Below are positions 1-9,082 of a stretch of 64,000 nt of DNA, one piece after another. The stretch spans positions 1 through 64,000 of the forward strand of contig NZ_JAENIQ020000006.1 of assembly GCF_016595275.2 (NCBI RefSeq). Direction: 5' to 3'. The DNA comes from Corynebacterium pygosceleis (GTDB taxonomy: Bacteria > Actinomycetota > Actinomycetes > Mycobacteriales > Mycobacteriaceae). Within the stretch, counting starts at the first letter, position 1. Each line of letters begins with the position of its first letter. Position numbers and translations under genes: made by a program. The notes under the pieces were generated by a model that was not told the origin of the DNA, ran no database searches, and worked only from the letters and a program-made list of their open reading frames with translations.

Positions 1-539
1 GTTGTGCCTTGCGCCAGTCCCCGCCGTGGATAGCGCCCGGGGTTTGCTGCCGCTTGTCCCGGCTCCGGCCCGCCACCGACGGCCCACAGCAGCATCACCC
101 GGACACCGGCGGGCATGGAAACGCCGGGGGCGGCCCGGAGTGGGGGACACCAACGCCCGACCAGCGGTGTGTGTGTCACGGGCGGGGCTGTTGGGGCACA
201 CGGACAGTCCTCGCCCCCCGGGGGGGGGGGAGAGGACGTGAGCCGCCCGTGGCGGCCGCCCGTTGGTACCGGTGCGGGCTGTCTGTCGGCAACGGTGCGC
301 GTGTGTGCAGGCGGTTCAGGCCCCGGGGTCGTAGACAGACCAGGCGCGGCGAGTACCTGCACGCCTGAAAAAGGATCAGGTCACCGGGATTGTTTGTGTC
401 TGGGTGGGGTGTTTTTCGCGTAGGTGACGGGGCCGGCTACGACGGATGCCTGCCGGCCCGGGGGTGTGGTGGACCGGCCGACCCGGGACCGGGCACACGG
501 GGGCAGGAACCCGGCCCCGAGCAAACCGACAACGGGTTG
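1..539. other. Stretch without a supported gene
   Basis: This 539-base stretch has open frames on both strands, but their translations are rich in Arg, Pro and Gly, overlap one another and look like frame shadows of GC-rich DNA. I see no recognisable protein, RNA gene or terminator. A run of ten G lies near 221-230. It could hold the far end of a gene that starts outside the window, but nothing shows this. Confidence 0.5.
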
Positions 540-887
540 TCAGAACACCATCCCCGCCACCCACACGGCACCGATACCCAACACCACCGTCGCCACACCG
601 TAACGCCCCGCCCGAAGCAACTGACGATTCCGGATCAGCTCACCGAGTTCCCTCGCCAGCGTCGACCACGTCGACAGCGCACCACTGAACCCCATACCGG
701 CAACAAGCACCACCCCAGGATGCAGATGCTGCGTTCCAAGAGACGCGACCACCCCGAGAAGGAAACACGCCGCCGTGTTCGCCGCCAGCGTCCCGTAAAG
801 CTCAGGCAACACCCGCCCCAGCCAATACCTGCCGACACCACCCAACGCCGCCCCGACGGCCACAAGCACCAAAGACATCACGCTCAC
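540..887 (-). CDS. crcB: Fluoride ion channel CrcB/FluC, second copy
   Basis: This 115-aa protein belongs to the CrcB/Fluc family, small four-helix membrane proteins that let fluoride out of the cell. The sequence shows an N-terminal glycine-rich helix with GGVGRYW, a TLAANTAACF segment matching the family's pore-lining Asn helix, and GFSGALSTWST, the counterpart of the GFxGxxTTFST break. Four hydrophobic segments fill the whole length. It overlaps the upstream crcB copy by four bases (ATGA type), so the two are co-transcribed and probably translationally coupled. Paired crcB genes are known to form heterodimers of antiparallel subunits. I infer the same here. Confidence 0.9.
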   Translation of the reverse strand: MSVMSLVLVAVGAALGGVGRYWLGRVLPELYGTLAANTAACFLLGVVASLGTQHLHPGVVLVAGMGFSGALSTWSTLARELGELIRNRQLLRAGRYGVATVVLGIGAVWVAGMVF

Positions 888-1237
888 TGGAACACCTCCC
901 CGGGTTTCCGGGTCGGCATGCCCCCGGGCGAGGCGCCCGACAGGTAATCACCCACCAGCCACCCACCCACACAACTCAGCAGCGTCGCGGTCAGATACAC
1001 CGCAGCAAGCCACGGGTCCGCCTCGGTCAGCAGAACCGCGAACGTCGAAAAACTGGTGAAACCACCAAGAACACCGGTACCGAGGAACGGCCCGGGCTTC
1101 AATCGACCCATGAGGAAGGAACCGACAGTGTTGACGGCGATGAGCGGCAGCATCCCCGGCCCGAGGGCGAGGATCACGGACCAACGGAGTACGGCGCCCA
1201 GCGCCGCTCCCGCAGCAACCTTGAGGGTCGTTTTCAT
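884..1237 (-). CDS. crcB: Fluoride ion channel CrcB/FluC, first copy
   Basis: This 117-aa CrcB/Fluc protein is the first gene of the pair on the minus strand. Family marks are ALGAVLRW near residues 12-19, the pore segment IAVNTVGSFLMG and GVLGGFTSFSTFAVL, which carries the Phe and Ser/Thr track typical of the channel. Four membrane helices are predicted by eye, and the C-terminus has a short polar tail (GGMPTRKPGEVFQ) absent from the partner. Its stop overlaps the start of the second crcB gene. I looked for a fluoride riboswitch in the bases before the start and did not find the conserved motifs. Confidence 0.9.
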   Translation of the reverse strand: MKTTLKVAAGAALGAVLRWSVILALGPGMLPLIAVNTVGSFLMGRLKPGPFLGTGVLGGFTSFSTFAVLLTEADPWLAAVYLTATLLSCVGGWLVGDYLSGASPGGMPTRKPGEVFQ

Positions 1238-1465
1238 GGGTCATCACGTTACACTCCGGAGATGGGCAGCCCCTGCTCACCCGGCGTATGGCTCGGAAAC
1301 GTGGAACCCGGTGCCCGGTGGGGTCCTGACCGGCGGCGGCAAACGAGCGGGAACAACCGGGAGGGGTGGGGCAGGTCGAATGTCTGACCTGCACCACCCC
1401 TTGAGAGTGTCCACGCTCCTCCGCCGGACGGATCGTCGGGCGTGCGTGGCGGATGCCGTGTGACG

Positions 1466-2884
1466 CTACTTCCAGTCCATTCCCTGGCGGACGAGGAAAT
1501 CCTGGCATTCTTCCGGAGTCCTGTGGAGGTTCGGGTCGAACTTCAGGTACGCGGTGGTCTCCTTCACGACGAGGCCGGACAGCAGCAGGAGTCCGATGAG
1601 GTTGGGGAGAGCCATCAGGCCGTTCGCGACATCGGAGAACGTCCAGATCGGTGTCAGTTCGGAGATGGCGCCGATGAACACGCACACCGTCGCGATCATC
1701 CGGTAGGGGACCGTCGAACGGGTGCCGAAGAGTGACTGGAGGCACCGTTCGCCGTAGTAGTACCAGCCGAGGATCGTGGAGAAGGCGAAGAAGACGACGG
1801 ACATGGAGACGATGGTTCCGCCCCACTGTCCGGGGAGGCCACGGGAGAATGCCTCGGCCGTCATGATGTTGGCGTTCTCCCTGCCGAGGTCCCACGCGCC
1901 GGTGGTGATGATGGTCAGGCCGGTGAAGGTGACGACGACGATGGTGTCGATGAACGTCTGCGTCATGGAGACGAGGCCCTGGCGGGTGGGATGGGAGGTC
2001 TTCGCCGCTGCGGCGGCGATGGCGCCGGTACCGATACCGGATTCATTGGAGAAGATGCCTCGGGCGACGCCCATCTGGAGCACGAGGATGATCGCGGAAC
2101 CCGCGAAACCTCCGGCTGCGGCGGTACCGGTGAAGGCGTCGGTGAAGATCAGGCCGAGGGCCGCCGGGATGTCCGCGGCGTTGCGGAACAGCACGACGAT
2201 CGATCCCCCGATGTAGAGGATGATCATCAACGGAACGAACGCCGAGGTGATGGTGCCGATGGCGCGGATACCGCCGAGGAGGACCGTTCCGGTGCAGACG
2301 AACATGATGACGCCGGACACCCACGGGTCGACCCCGAACGTGTCGTGCATGCCTGCGGCGACGGCGTTGGCCTGGGTCATGTTTCCGATGCCGAGTGCGG
2401 CGACCGGGGTGAGGACCGCGAAGGAGAGCGCGAGCCAGCGCCCCAGCGGACCCTTGATTCCCCGTTTGAGGTAGTACTGGGGGCCGCCGGACTGGTTCCC
2501 CTTCGAGTCCGTGACGCGGAACCGGACGCCGAGGTACGCCTCGGTGTATTTGGACGCCATACCGACGAGGCCCGTCATCCACATCCAGAACAGGGCGCCG
2601 GGGCCACCGACGGCCAGGGCCGTTGCGACGCCGACGATGTTGCCGACACCGACCGTCGCGGCGAGTGCGGTGGTCAGGGCCTGGTAATTGGAGATGTCAC
2701 CGTCGCCGTTCTTGTCGTTGGAGTCGATGAATCCGTGACGCAGGCCCAGGAAGAGCGCGCGGAACTGGAGGCCGCGCAGCCGGATGGTCAGGTAGAGACC
2801 GGTTCCGAGGAGGAGGGGGATCAGGAGGAAGGGGCCCCAGATGATTCCGGAGAGGGCTGACAGCAGATCATTGAACGTGGACAT
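1466..2884 (-). CDS. Sodium:alanine/glycine symporter, AGCS family
   Basis: This 472-aa integral membrane protein matches the alanine or glycine:cation symporter (AGCS, AlsT-like) family in length and sequence. Family signatures include NYQALTTALAATVGVGNIVGVA near residues 67-88 (sodium-site helix), a GGPGALFWMW stretch and GIFSNESGIGTGAIAAAA in the second half. About eleven hydrophobic segments are spread over the length. It would import small neutral amino acids with sodium. The gene stands alone on the minus strand, divergent from pgm. The start is ATG at 2884; the AT-rich bases just upstream on the minus strand could serve as a promoter. Substrate choice between alanine and glycine cannot be read from sequence. 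Confidence 0.92.
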   Translation of the reverse strand: MSTFNDLLSALSGIIWGPFLLIPLLLGTGLYLTIRLRGLQFRALFLGLRHGFIDSNDKNGDGDISNYQALTTALAATVGVGNIVGVATALAVGGPGALFWMWMTGLVGMASKYTEAYLGVRFRVTDSKGNQSGGPQYYLKRGIKGPLGRWLALSFAVLTPVAALGIGNMTQANAVAAGMHDTFGVDPWVSGVIMFVCTGTVLLGGIRAIGTITSAFVPLMIILYIGGSIVVLFRNAADIPAALGLIFTDAFTGTAAAGGFAGSAIILVLQMGVARGIFSNESGIGTGAIAAAAAKTSHPTRQGLVSMTQTFIDTIVVVTFTGLTIITTGAWDLGRENANIMTAEAFSRGLPGQWGGTIVSMSVVFFAFSTILGWYYYGERCLQSLFGTRSTVPYRMIATVCVFIGAISELTPIWTFSDVANGLMALPNLIGLLLLSGLVVKETTAYLKFDPNLHRTPEECQDFLVRQGMDWK

Positions 2885-3145
2885 GTTCTAGGAAATTACA
2901 GCTTTTCTTAAGCAGGGAAAAGGGTTCGCCTTGGTAAACCCACCCCTGTGGGTCAGCCCCGCATTGTCGTCAGGTGCCAGATCCGTGTCCGGTGCGGGGA
3001 GCGGGGTGGGAGGTTCAGGGGTGTTTCCCTGCACGCCGGATCAATTCGGGGGAAGATGGGGGTGATCCCGGGGACGGGCCCATCACTGATGTTTCCGGTG
3101 CGCCCACCCGACACCCCCTGAGAATTGAAGGAGCCCACCCCCGTC

Positions 3146-4804
3146 ATGGCACACCATCGCGCAGGCCAGCCAGCCCTGGACAGTGACCTCATCGACATCG
3201 CTGAGGTGGTCACGGCGTACTACACCCGGATACCGGACGTGGAGGACCCGGACCAGCAGGTCGCCTTCGGTACGTCGGGACACAGGGGTTCGTCCCTCGA
3301 CACCGCTTTCAACGAGAACCACATTCTCGCGACGACGCAGGCCATCGTCGAGTACCGCCGGAAGCGGAACATCGGTGGGCCGGTGTACATAGGTCGTGAC
3401 ACCCACGCCCTGTCCGAGCCCGCGATGGTGTCGGCGTTGGAGGTGCTCATCGCCAACGAGGTACCCGTTCTCGTCGATGACCGTGGCCGTTACACGCCCA
3501 CTCCGGCCGTCTCCCACGCGATCCTGGCGCACAACGCGAAGCTTGACGGTGGTGTGACCGGTACCGACCCGAAGCGAGCGGACGGCATCATCATCACGCC
3601 GTCGCACAACCCGCCCCGGGACGGTGGTTTCAAGTACAACCCGCCGAACGGCGGCCCCGCCGACACCGACGCCACGGACTGGATCGCGGGCCGGGCCAAT
3701 GAACTTCTCCGTGCCGGGCTCGACGGCGTTCTGCGCACGCCCGTGAGCGGGGTGCTGGACAAGCGGTGCCGGAGGCACAACTACCTGGACACCTACATCG
3801 CCGACCTCCCCAACGTCGTCGACATGGAGGTCATCCGGGAATCGGGGCTGACCATCGGTGCGGATCCCATGGGGGGTGCGGCCGTCGACTACTGGGGTGC
3901 GATCGCGGATGCGCACGGCCTCAACCTGACCGTCGTGAATCCCCGTGTCGACGCGACCTGGCGGTTCATGACCCTGGACACCGACGGCAAGATCAGGATG
4001 GACTGCTCGAGTGCGGATTCGATGGCCTCGCTCGTCGCGAGTCGCGGTGACTTCGATCTCGCGACCGGCAATGACGCGGACGCCGACAGGCACGGCATCG
4101 TCACCCCGGACGGTGGTCTCATGAACCCGAACCACTACCTCGCGGTCGCGATCGACTACCTCTTCCGGCGGCGGCACAACTGGGACCGGAGGATCAACGT
4201 CGGTAAGACGCTGGTGTCCTCGTCCATGGTCGACCGGGTCGTGGAGGATCTCGGACGGACCCTCGTGGAGGTGCCGGTCGGTTTCAAGTGGTTCGTTCCC
4301 GGACTCATCGACGGCACGATCGGATTCGGCGGCGAGGAATCCGCCGGAGCATCCTTCCTGCGCCGGGACGGCTCGGTCTGGTCCACGGACAAGGACGGTC
4401 TCATCCTCGATCTTCTGGCCAGTGAGATCACCGCGGCCACCGGCAAGACCCCGTCCGAGCGGTACGCCGAGCTGGAGCAGCGTTTCGGTAGCCCCGTCTA
4501 CGCCCGGACCGATGCACCGGCGAACCGGGAACAGAAGGCGCTGCTCAAGAAGTTGTCCCCGGATGACGTCACGGCGACGGAGCTCGCCGGTGAAACGATC
4601 ACAGCGAAACTCACCGAGGCGCCCGGTAACGGTGCCGCGATCGGCGGCCTGAAGGTGGCGACGGAGTCCGCCTGGTTCGCCGCACGACCGTCGGGTACCG
4701 AGGACAAGTACAAGATCTACGCGGAGTCCTTCCGGGGTGAGGACCATCTCCGTGAGGTCCAGGAGCAGGCACAGGAACTGGTCTCCGGGGTCCTGGGGGG
4801 CTGA
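3146..4804 (+). CDS. pgm: Phosphoglucomutase (alpha-D-glucose phosphate-specific)
   Basis: This enzyme interconverts glucose 1-phosphate and glucose 6-phosphate, linking glycogen, trehalose and cell-wall sugars with glycolysis. The active-site serine lies in TPSHNPP (Ser153), the magnesium loop is DADADR (Asp310, 312 and 314), a sugar-binding loop is GGEESAGAS, and the C-terminal phosphate-binding loop is [10 protein letters not shown]. The length of 552 aa fits the family. I chose ATG 3146 over an upstream in-frame TTG at 3125 because AAGGAG (3128-3133) sits 12 bases before the ATG and would lie inside the longer reading frame. The gene is monocistronic as far as can be seen. Confidence 0.95.
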   Translation: MAHHRAGQPALDSDLIDIAEVVTAYYTRIPDVEDPDQQVAFGTSGHRGSSLDTAFNENHILATTQAIVEYRRKRNIGGPVYIGRDTHALSEPAMVSALEVLIANEVPVLVDDRGRYTPTPAVSHAILAHNAKLDGGVTGTDPKRADGIIITPSHNPPRDGGFKYNPPNGGPADTDATDWIAGRANELLRAGLDGVLRTPVSGVLDKRCRRHNYLDTYIADLPNVVDMEVIRESGLTIGADPMGGAAVDYWGAIADAHGLNLTVVNPRVDATWRFMTLDTDGKIRMDCSSADSMASLVASRGDFDLATGNDADADRHGIVTPDGGLMNPNHYLAVAIDYLFRRRHNWDRRINVGKTLVSSSMVDRVVEDLGRTLVEVPVGFKWFVPGLIDGTIGFGGEESAGASFLRRDGSVWSTDKDGLILDLLASEITAATGKTPSERYAELEQRFGSPVYARTDAPANREQKALLKKLSPDDVTATELAGETITAKLTEAPGNGAAIGGLKVATESAWFAARPSGTEDKYKIYAESFRGEDHLREVQEQAQELVSGVLGG

Positions 4805-4961
4805 TACCGCGGTACGGCGGGGTCCGTGGCCGGGAGGCGGGCGTGATGTCCGGACCCGGCCACACTTTTTTCTGTCCGGTGTCGAGGCCGTTGGCCGGGG
4901 GAGCGGCGGATGTTCGGTGAAGTCGGCGCCGGGGATGTGGTTTGCGCTAGTGTTAGCGAGT

Positions 4962-5501
4962 GTGACCAACAATATGAAGAAGATGTCGGTGAATCCTGCG
5001 GCACACGTCAAGGCCGCTAAACCGCAATTCGTCCCGGCGAAGTACGACAGCCGTTCGATCGCGCTCGATGTGGTGTCCGCGCTCGCCCGTCTGGCGCTCG
5101 CCGCCGTCTGGCTCTACAGCGGGTGGCAGAAGATCACCGATCCGGTGACGACCAGGCAGGCCGTACGTGCGTATGAATTATTCAGCGACGACACCGCGGA
5201 TCTCATCGCCGTCATTCTGCCGATCGGTGAGCTGATTCTCGGCGTGTTCCTTCTCATCGGGCTCTTCCTCCGGTTCAGCGCCTTCATTTCAGCGGTTCTG
5301 CTTCTGGTGTTCATCGGTGGGATCAGTTGGGCGTGGGCTCGTGGTTTGTCCATCGACTGCGGTTGTTTCGGCGGAGGTGGAGGGAACCCGGAGACGACCT
5401 GGTGGAGTTACCTCTCCGAGATTCTCCGGGATGTCGTGTTCCTCGTTCTCTCCTGGATCGTGCTCCGGTGGCCGTTCAGGCGCTTCGCGCTCCACGGGTG
5501 A
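4962..5501 (+). CDS. MauE/DoxX-family redox-associated membrane protein
   Basis: This protein of about 179 aa has four hydrophobic helices and a loop with DCGCFGGGG, a cysteine pair next to glycines that is typical of MauE/DoxX-type proteins. The N-terminal helix carries LYSGWQKITDP, also typical. Members are thought to pass electrons to or from extracytoplasmic thioredoxin-fold proteins, and the next gene encodes exactly such a DsbA-like protein 162 bases downstream. The start is uncertain: GTG 4962 is preferred because a -10-like TAGTGT at 4948-4953 would make a leaderless message, but ATG 4974 or 4983 are also possible. A longer frame reaches back into pgm and is unlikely. Confidence 0.8.
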   Translation: MTNNMKKMSVNPAAHVKAAKPQFVPAKYDSRSIALDVVSALARLALAAVWLYSGWQKITDPVTTRQAVRAYELFSDDTADLIAVILPIGELILGVFLLIGLFLRFSAFISAVLLLVFIGGISWAWARGLSIDCGCFGGGGGNPETTWWSYLSEILRDVVFLVLSWIVLRWPFRRFALHG

Positions 5502-5663
5502 ACGACTAGGCTGGGGTACCGGGGGAGAGCCGCCGGCTCTCCTGTCTGAGCCACCACGTGTCCCCGATGCGGAGTGGCCCGTCAGAACGGGTGCTGGACC
5601 GGTCAGTCGGTTAAGGCAGTGCCCGCACCGTACATACACCTCGACCGTAAAGGTTCATTGAAC

Positions 5664-6359
5664 GTGAGCACCAAGATCAAGTCCCCCAATGAGAAGGGGC
5701 ACGGTTTCCTCTGGGCACTGCTGGCCGTACTGGGCGTGGCGGTTGTCGTGATCGGCTACATCGTCATCAGTGGAAGCGAAGAGGAGCCGGTGGAGATCCA
5801 GCCGGTCTCCTTCACCGTGGAACACCGGGATGACGCCATCATTCTCGCCTCCGAGGGGACGGACGCCGACACCCCGAGCGTCGATCTCTACGAGGACTAC
5901 TCCTGCCCGCACTGCGCGGAGCTGGCGGAAGCCACCGATGAGGAGATGAAGGAGGCGATCACCGAGGGTGAGTTGGTCGTCAACATCCGCACGCTGGCCT
6001 TCGTGTCCGCCGGTGAGGGCAAGCACTCCACACTGGCGGGTACCGCGGCGATGACGATCGCCGACAGTGGTGACGCCGAGGCCTACTGGAACTTCCGCAA
6101 GACCCTGATGGACCGCCAGTCGAAGATCTTCGGGAAGTGGAGCTACGACGACTTCGCCGACGCCGCACAGCAGGCGGGTGCGGATGACGCGGTCGTCGAG
6201 AAGATCCGCTCCGGTGCGGATCAGGAGGAGTTCGACGGAGTTGCGGCGGACAACGCCCAGAAGCTCAACGATGAGACCGGTCACGTCTCGTCCCCGCGCA
6301 TCATCCGCGACGGCGTGGATGTGCCGCTGGACAACTGGGTGGCCACCGTCACCGGTTGA
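5664..6359 (+). CDS. DsbA-family membrane-anchored thiol oxidoreductase
   Basis: This 231-aa protein has a short cytoplasmic tail, one membrane helix (FLWALLAVLGVAVVVIGYIV, residues about 14-33) and an extracytoplasmic thioredoxin fold of the DsbA type. The active site is CPHC at residues 81-84, and the later SSPR segment fits the cis-proline loop. It would make or reshuffle disulfides in exported proteins. The GTG start at 5664 has AAAGG nine bases upstream; the longer frame from 5574 lacks such a site. The preceding MauE/DoxX-like membrane protein is its probable redox partner. A strong hairpin follows the stop. Confidence 0.88.
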   Translation: MSTKIKSPNEKGHGFLWALLAVLGVAVVVIGYIVISGSEEEPVEIQPVSFTVEHRDDAIILASEGTDADTPSVDLYEDYSCPHCAELAEATDEEMKEAITEGELVVNIRTLAFVSAGEGKHSTLAGTAAMTIADSGDAEAYWNFRKTLMDRQSKIFGKWSYDDFADAAQQAGADDAVVEKIRSGADQEEFDGVAADNAQKLNDETGHVSSPRIIRDGVDVPLDNWVATVTG

Positions 6360-6370
6360 CGTTTGTTCGG

Positions 6371-6411
6371 CAACGAAGGGGAGGGACCGGACGGGTCCCT
6401 CCCCTTCGTTG
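6371..6411 (+). terminator. Terminator after the DsbA-like gene
   Basis: A perfect 18-bp inverted repeat (arms 6371-6388 and 6394-6411, five-base loop) begins 11 bases after the stop codon. There is no U-tract, so it may need Rho or act as an RNA-stabilising end. Confidence 0.75.
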
Positions 6412-6484
6412 CGTCACCGGCCGGGGAGCTGGTGATTTGTTCCCCACGGGTGTGGCCGTGTAGATTGGGGGAGTCGCAAAACAA

Positions 6485-6557
6485 GGGGCTATGGCGCAGC
6501 TGGTAGCGCACCACACTGGCAGTGTGGGGGTCAGGGGTTCGAGTCCCCTTAGCTCCA
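6485..6557 (+). tRNA. tRNA-Ala(GGC), copy 1
   Basis: The 73-nt cloverleaf has acceptor arms GGGGCTA and TAGCTCC, D stem GCGC, anticodon loop CTGGCAG with anticodon GGC, and T loop GTTCGAG. The discriminator base is A and CCA is not encoded. It is identical to the copy 148 bases downstream. Confidence 0.97.
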
Positions 6558-6632
6558 CTGTGACCCGGAGAATCGAATGATCCTGGCGGGGCACTATCCC
6601 GGTCCGTGGAACGGCCGGACAATTTCATGCGA

Positions 6633-6705
6633 GGGGCTATGGCGCAGCTGGTAGCGCACCACACTGGCAGTGTGGGGGTCAGGGGTTCGAGTCCCCTTAG
6701 CTCCA
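6633..6705 (+). tRNA. tRNA-Ala(GGC), copy 2
   Basis: This is an exact repeat of the upstream tRNA-Ala(GGC), with the same acceptor, D, anticodon and T arms. The 75-base spacer shows no other gene, so the two are probably one transcript ending at the terminator at 6716-6755. Confidence 0.97.
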
Positions 6706-6715
6706 CTCCCTGAAT

Positions 6716-6755
6716 GACGAAGAGCACCCCACCTACAGGTGGGGTGCTCTTCGTC
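6716..6755. terminator. Bidirectional terminator between tRNA-Ala and tetR
   Basis: A perfect 19-bp stem (6716-6734 with 6737-6755) with a two-base loop lies between the convergent tRNA-Ala and tetR genes, and can serve both. It is followed by TTCT only, so it is not a classic U-tract terminator. Confidence 0.8.
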
Positions 6756-6788
6756 TTCTGTGCCCCGTGGGCGTTTCGGTGTCGCTTC

Positions 6789-7442
6789 TCAGGGGGCGAG
6801 GTGTTCCGCGCCGTCGAGAAGCAGGTTCACCTTCCGCCACCACCATTGCTCGAGACCGCCGTCGAGGATCTCCGCCAGTGCATCGGTGAGGTCGGGGGAC
6901 AGCTCGGACCGCTGGAACAGGTCGCGGGCCGCACGGTCGGGATCTGCGTCGGAGTCGGGATGGGCGGCGAGGAGCCGTTCGGTGCGGTTGACGGTGTCGG
7001 AGGTCATGTCGGTCAGTGAGTCGAGGACGAGAAGCGCATCGGACCGTTCCCACCGGTATGTCCCGTTGAGGACCCGGACGGACCGCTCCATCAGTGTGAG
7101 CAGACTGCGGGGAGGGTGTTCTTCGAGGGTGTGCAGGGTTTCCGCCATTCCGGGATACTCCGTGAGGAGGTCCCACATGTGTGCGGAGATGCCGGTGAGA
7201 TATTCGCGCCAGGTGGAGTGCGGGAACCGGCGTGGGTGGTTCGCGACGGCCCTGTCGACGGCGCCGCGCAGAAGTTCCCTCCGGGATCCGATGTGCCGGT
7301 AGAGCGAGGACTGCTCCACGCCGAGGTGCCGGGCGACCGCCGTGGTGCTCGCGTTCCGGAATCCGATGGTGAGCACCGCCTGTTCGACATCGGTCCGGCT
7401 GATTCTCGCGGGCCTGCCGGGGCCCTTTCTCGCGGCGGTCAT
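6789..7442 (-). CDS. TetR-family transcriptional regulator
   Basis: This 217-aa protein has an N-terminal TetR helix-turn-helix (residues about 12-58: GFRNASTTAVARHLGVEQSS then LYRHIGSRRELL) and a C-terminal ligand domain of the usual size. It is divergent from an MFS efflux gene with 150 bases between them, the usual layout for a repressor that controls its neighbour. A near-palindrome at 7496-7511 is a candidate operator. The ligand is unknown. An Arg/Gly/Pro-rich N-terminus (RKGPGRPARI) may add minor-groove contacts. Confidence 0.9.
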   Translation of the reverse strand: MTAARKGPGRPARISRTDVEQAVLTIGFRNASTTAVARHLGVEQSSLYRHIGSRRELLRGAVDRAVANHPRRFPHSTWREYLTGISAHMWDLLTEYPGMAETLHTLEEHPPRSLLTLMERSVRVLNGTYRWERSDALLVLDSLTDMTSDTVNRTERLLAAHPDSDADPDRAARDLFQRSELSPDLTDALAEILDGGLEQWWWRKVNLLLDGAEHLAP

Positions 7443-7495
7443 GGCGCTCCTCGTCGTCGGGATGACAGCTGTGACTCTACCAGTGTTGAACTGCG

Positions 7496-7511
7496 GTAAG
7501 TAATTAGTTAC
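7496..7511. promoter_or_regulatory. Candidate TetR operator
   Basis: GTAAGTAATTAGTTAC is a 16-bp palindrome with two mismatched positions, in the tetR/MFS divergent spacer 54 bases from the tetR start. It is AT-rich against a GC-rich background. Binding is inferred from place and symmetry only. Confidence 0.4.
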
Positions 7512-7592
7512 AGCCTATTGCAAAATGTGTTCCGCGTCCCTTAGGATTCCCTGTGTCGACGCCATCCGGGGGTCGGGAAGAGAGGGACACGC

Positions 7593-9029
7593 ATGATCGG
7601 GGAACGGACGGAAGGCGGGGTCCGGTACACGGCGGCCCAGAAATGGACACTCACGGCGGTGGTCCTCGCCTCCTCGCTGATGGTCGCGGACATGATGATC
7701 GTGGCGGTCGGGCTGCCGGCCGTCGCGGAGGATCTCGCCGATGTCAGCCTCAGTCGGATGCAGTGGATCATCGTCGCCTACTCGCTGGCGTTCGGTGCGC
7801 TCATCCAGCCGGCGGGGGCCCTGAGTGACCGTCTCGGCGGAAGAAGGATGTTCATGGTCGGTATCAGCGCCTTCACCGTGGCGTCCGTCGCCTGTGGGCT
7901 CGCTCCGTCGATGGTGACACTGATCGCGTTCCGGGCCGTCCAGGGCGTCGCCGCTTCGGTGATGTTCGCCAACGCCATGCCGCTCATCGCCCGATGCTTC
8001 GATGCGGAACGCAGGACCATGGCCATCGCGATCTGGAGCGGCGCGGTGGGGATCGCGGCGGTTCTCTCCCCGGTGGTCGGCGGTCTGCTCGTGGACGCGT
8101 TCAGCTGGCGTTCCATGTTCCTGATCAACCTTCCGCTGGGTGTCCTGACGATTGTCGTCGCCGCCCGGTATCTGCCGCTGGATCAGGACCGGGAACGGGA
8201 TCCACGGCCCTTCGATCTTCCCGGTGCGGCTCTGTTCGCGTGCGCGTTGCTCGCGCTGAACTACGGTGTCACCCGCGCGCAGGAGGACGGTTGGCTGCAC
8301 CGTACCGTGCTGCTTCTCCTCGGCTCGGCGGTGCTTCTCCTCGTCCTGTTCACCATTCGGGAGCTGCGGTGCGAGGCTCCGGTTCTCGACCTCCGTCTGC
8401 TCACACGTCGCTCGTTCCTCGGGATTTCGCTCACCGCCGTCATCAACCGGTTCATCACCGGCGGTTCCATGGTGTACTTCATGCTCTACCTCCAGCAGGG
8501 GCACGGGTACTCGCCGTTGCGCACCGGTCTGCTGCTCTTTCCCCTGGGCTTCGCCAGTATGGCCGGCGCGATCGTGGCGGGGAAGCTGCAGGCACGGTTC
8601 TCGGCGGGGGGTGTCCTGGGGGGCGGCGGTGTCCTTCTGGCCGGCTCCTCGCTGGTGTTCATGTGGCAGATCGGTGATCTCCACGATCCGTTGTGGCTGA
8701 TTCCGGCGTCGATGGTCTGGGGGGTGGGAAATTCGCTGGTGAACACGCCCCTCATGAATGTGGCGACGAATGCGGTACCGATCGACCGGGTCGGTATGGC
8801 GACCGGCCTGCTCAACAGTTTCTTCCCGATCGGAGCCTCCGTCGGCACCGTCGTACTCGGTACGGTGTTCACCGGTGTCCTCTCCGGTGCCCACGCCACC
8901 CCGTTGGTCGCGTTGGGGGCGGCCACGGGTGCGCTCTACGCGATAGTGGCGGGTCTGGCGCTCGTCGGGGCGCTGCTCGCCTGGTTGATGATCCGTTCGG
9001 AGGGACGGACTGCACCAGAGGTGGGGTGA
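7593..9029 (+). CDS. MFS drug efflux transporter, DHA2 (14-helix) type
   Basis: This 478-aa transporter resembles EmrB/QacA proteins that export drugs with proton antiport. The N-terminal helix has MVADMMIVAVGLPAVAEDL, the equivalent of the DHA2 motif around the first helix; GALSDRLGGRRMFM is motif A in the loop between helices 2 and 3; and GVVGGLL-like PVVGGLLVDAFSWR is motif C/downstream loop. About 14 hydrophobic segments fit the DHA2 class. ATG 7593 is preceded by GAGAGGGACACGC. The divergent TetR gene is the likely regulator. Substrates cannot be named. Confidence 0.9.
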   Translation: MIGERTEGGVRYTAAQKWTLTAVVLASSLMVADMMIVAVGLPAVAEDLADVSLSRMQWIIVAYSLAFGALIQPAGALSDRLGGRRMFMVGISAFTVASVACGLAPSMVTLIAFRAVQGVAASVMFANAMPLIARCFDAERRTMAIAIWSGAVGIAAVLSPVVGGLLVDAFSWRSMFLINLPLGVLTIVVAARYLPLDQDRERDPRPFDLPGAALFACALLALNYGVTRAQEDGWLHRTVLLLLGSAVLLLVLFTIRELRCEAPVLDLRLLTRRSFLGISLTAVINRFITGGSMVYFMLYLQQGHGYSPLRTGLLLFPLGFASMAGAIVAGKLQARFSAGGVLGGGGVLLAGSSLVFMWQIGDLHDPLWLIPASMVWGVGNSLVNTPLMNVATNAVPIDRVGMATGLLNSFFPIGASVGTVVLGTVFTGVLSGAHATPLVALGAATGALYAIVAGLALVGALLAWLMIRSEGRTAPEVG

Positions 9030-9082
9030 GCGTCACAGGATCGCAGCACACCTGCTGTGCGTTTCGGTGGAACAATGGAGTC

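Noticed and set aside
1238..1465. Fluoride riboswitch before the crcB pair
   Set aside because: The conserved GGNGAUG and CUGAUG parts of the fluoride aptamer are absent on the minus strand in this gap.
3083..5011. 642-codon frame opposite pgm
   Set aside because: It is antisense to the conserved phosphoglucomutase and its translation is Arg/Val/Asp-rich with no domain signal.
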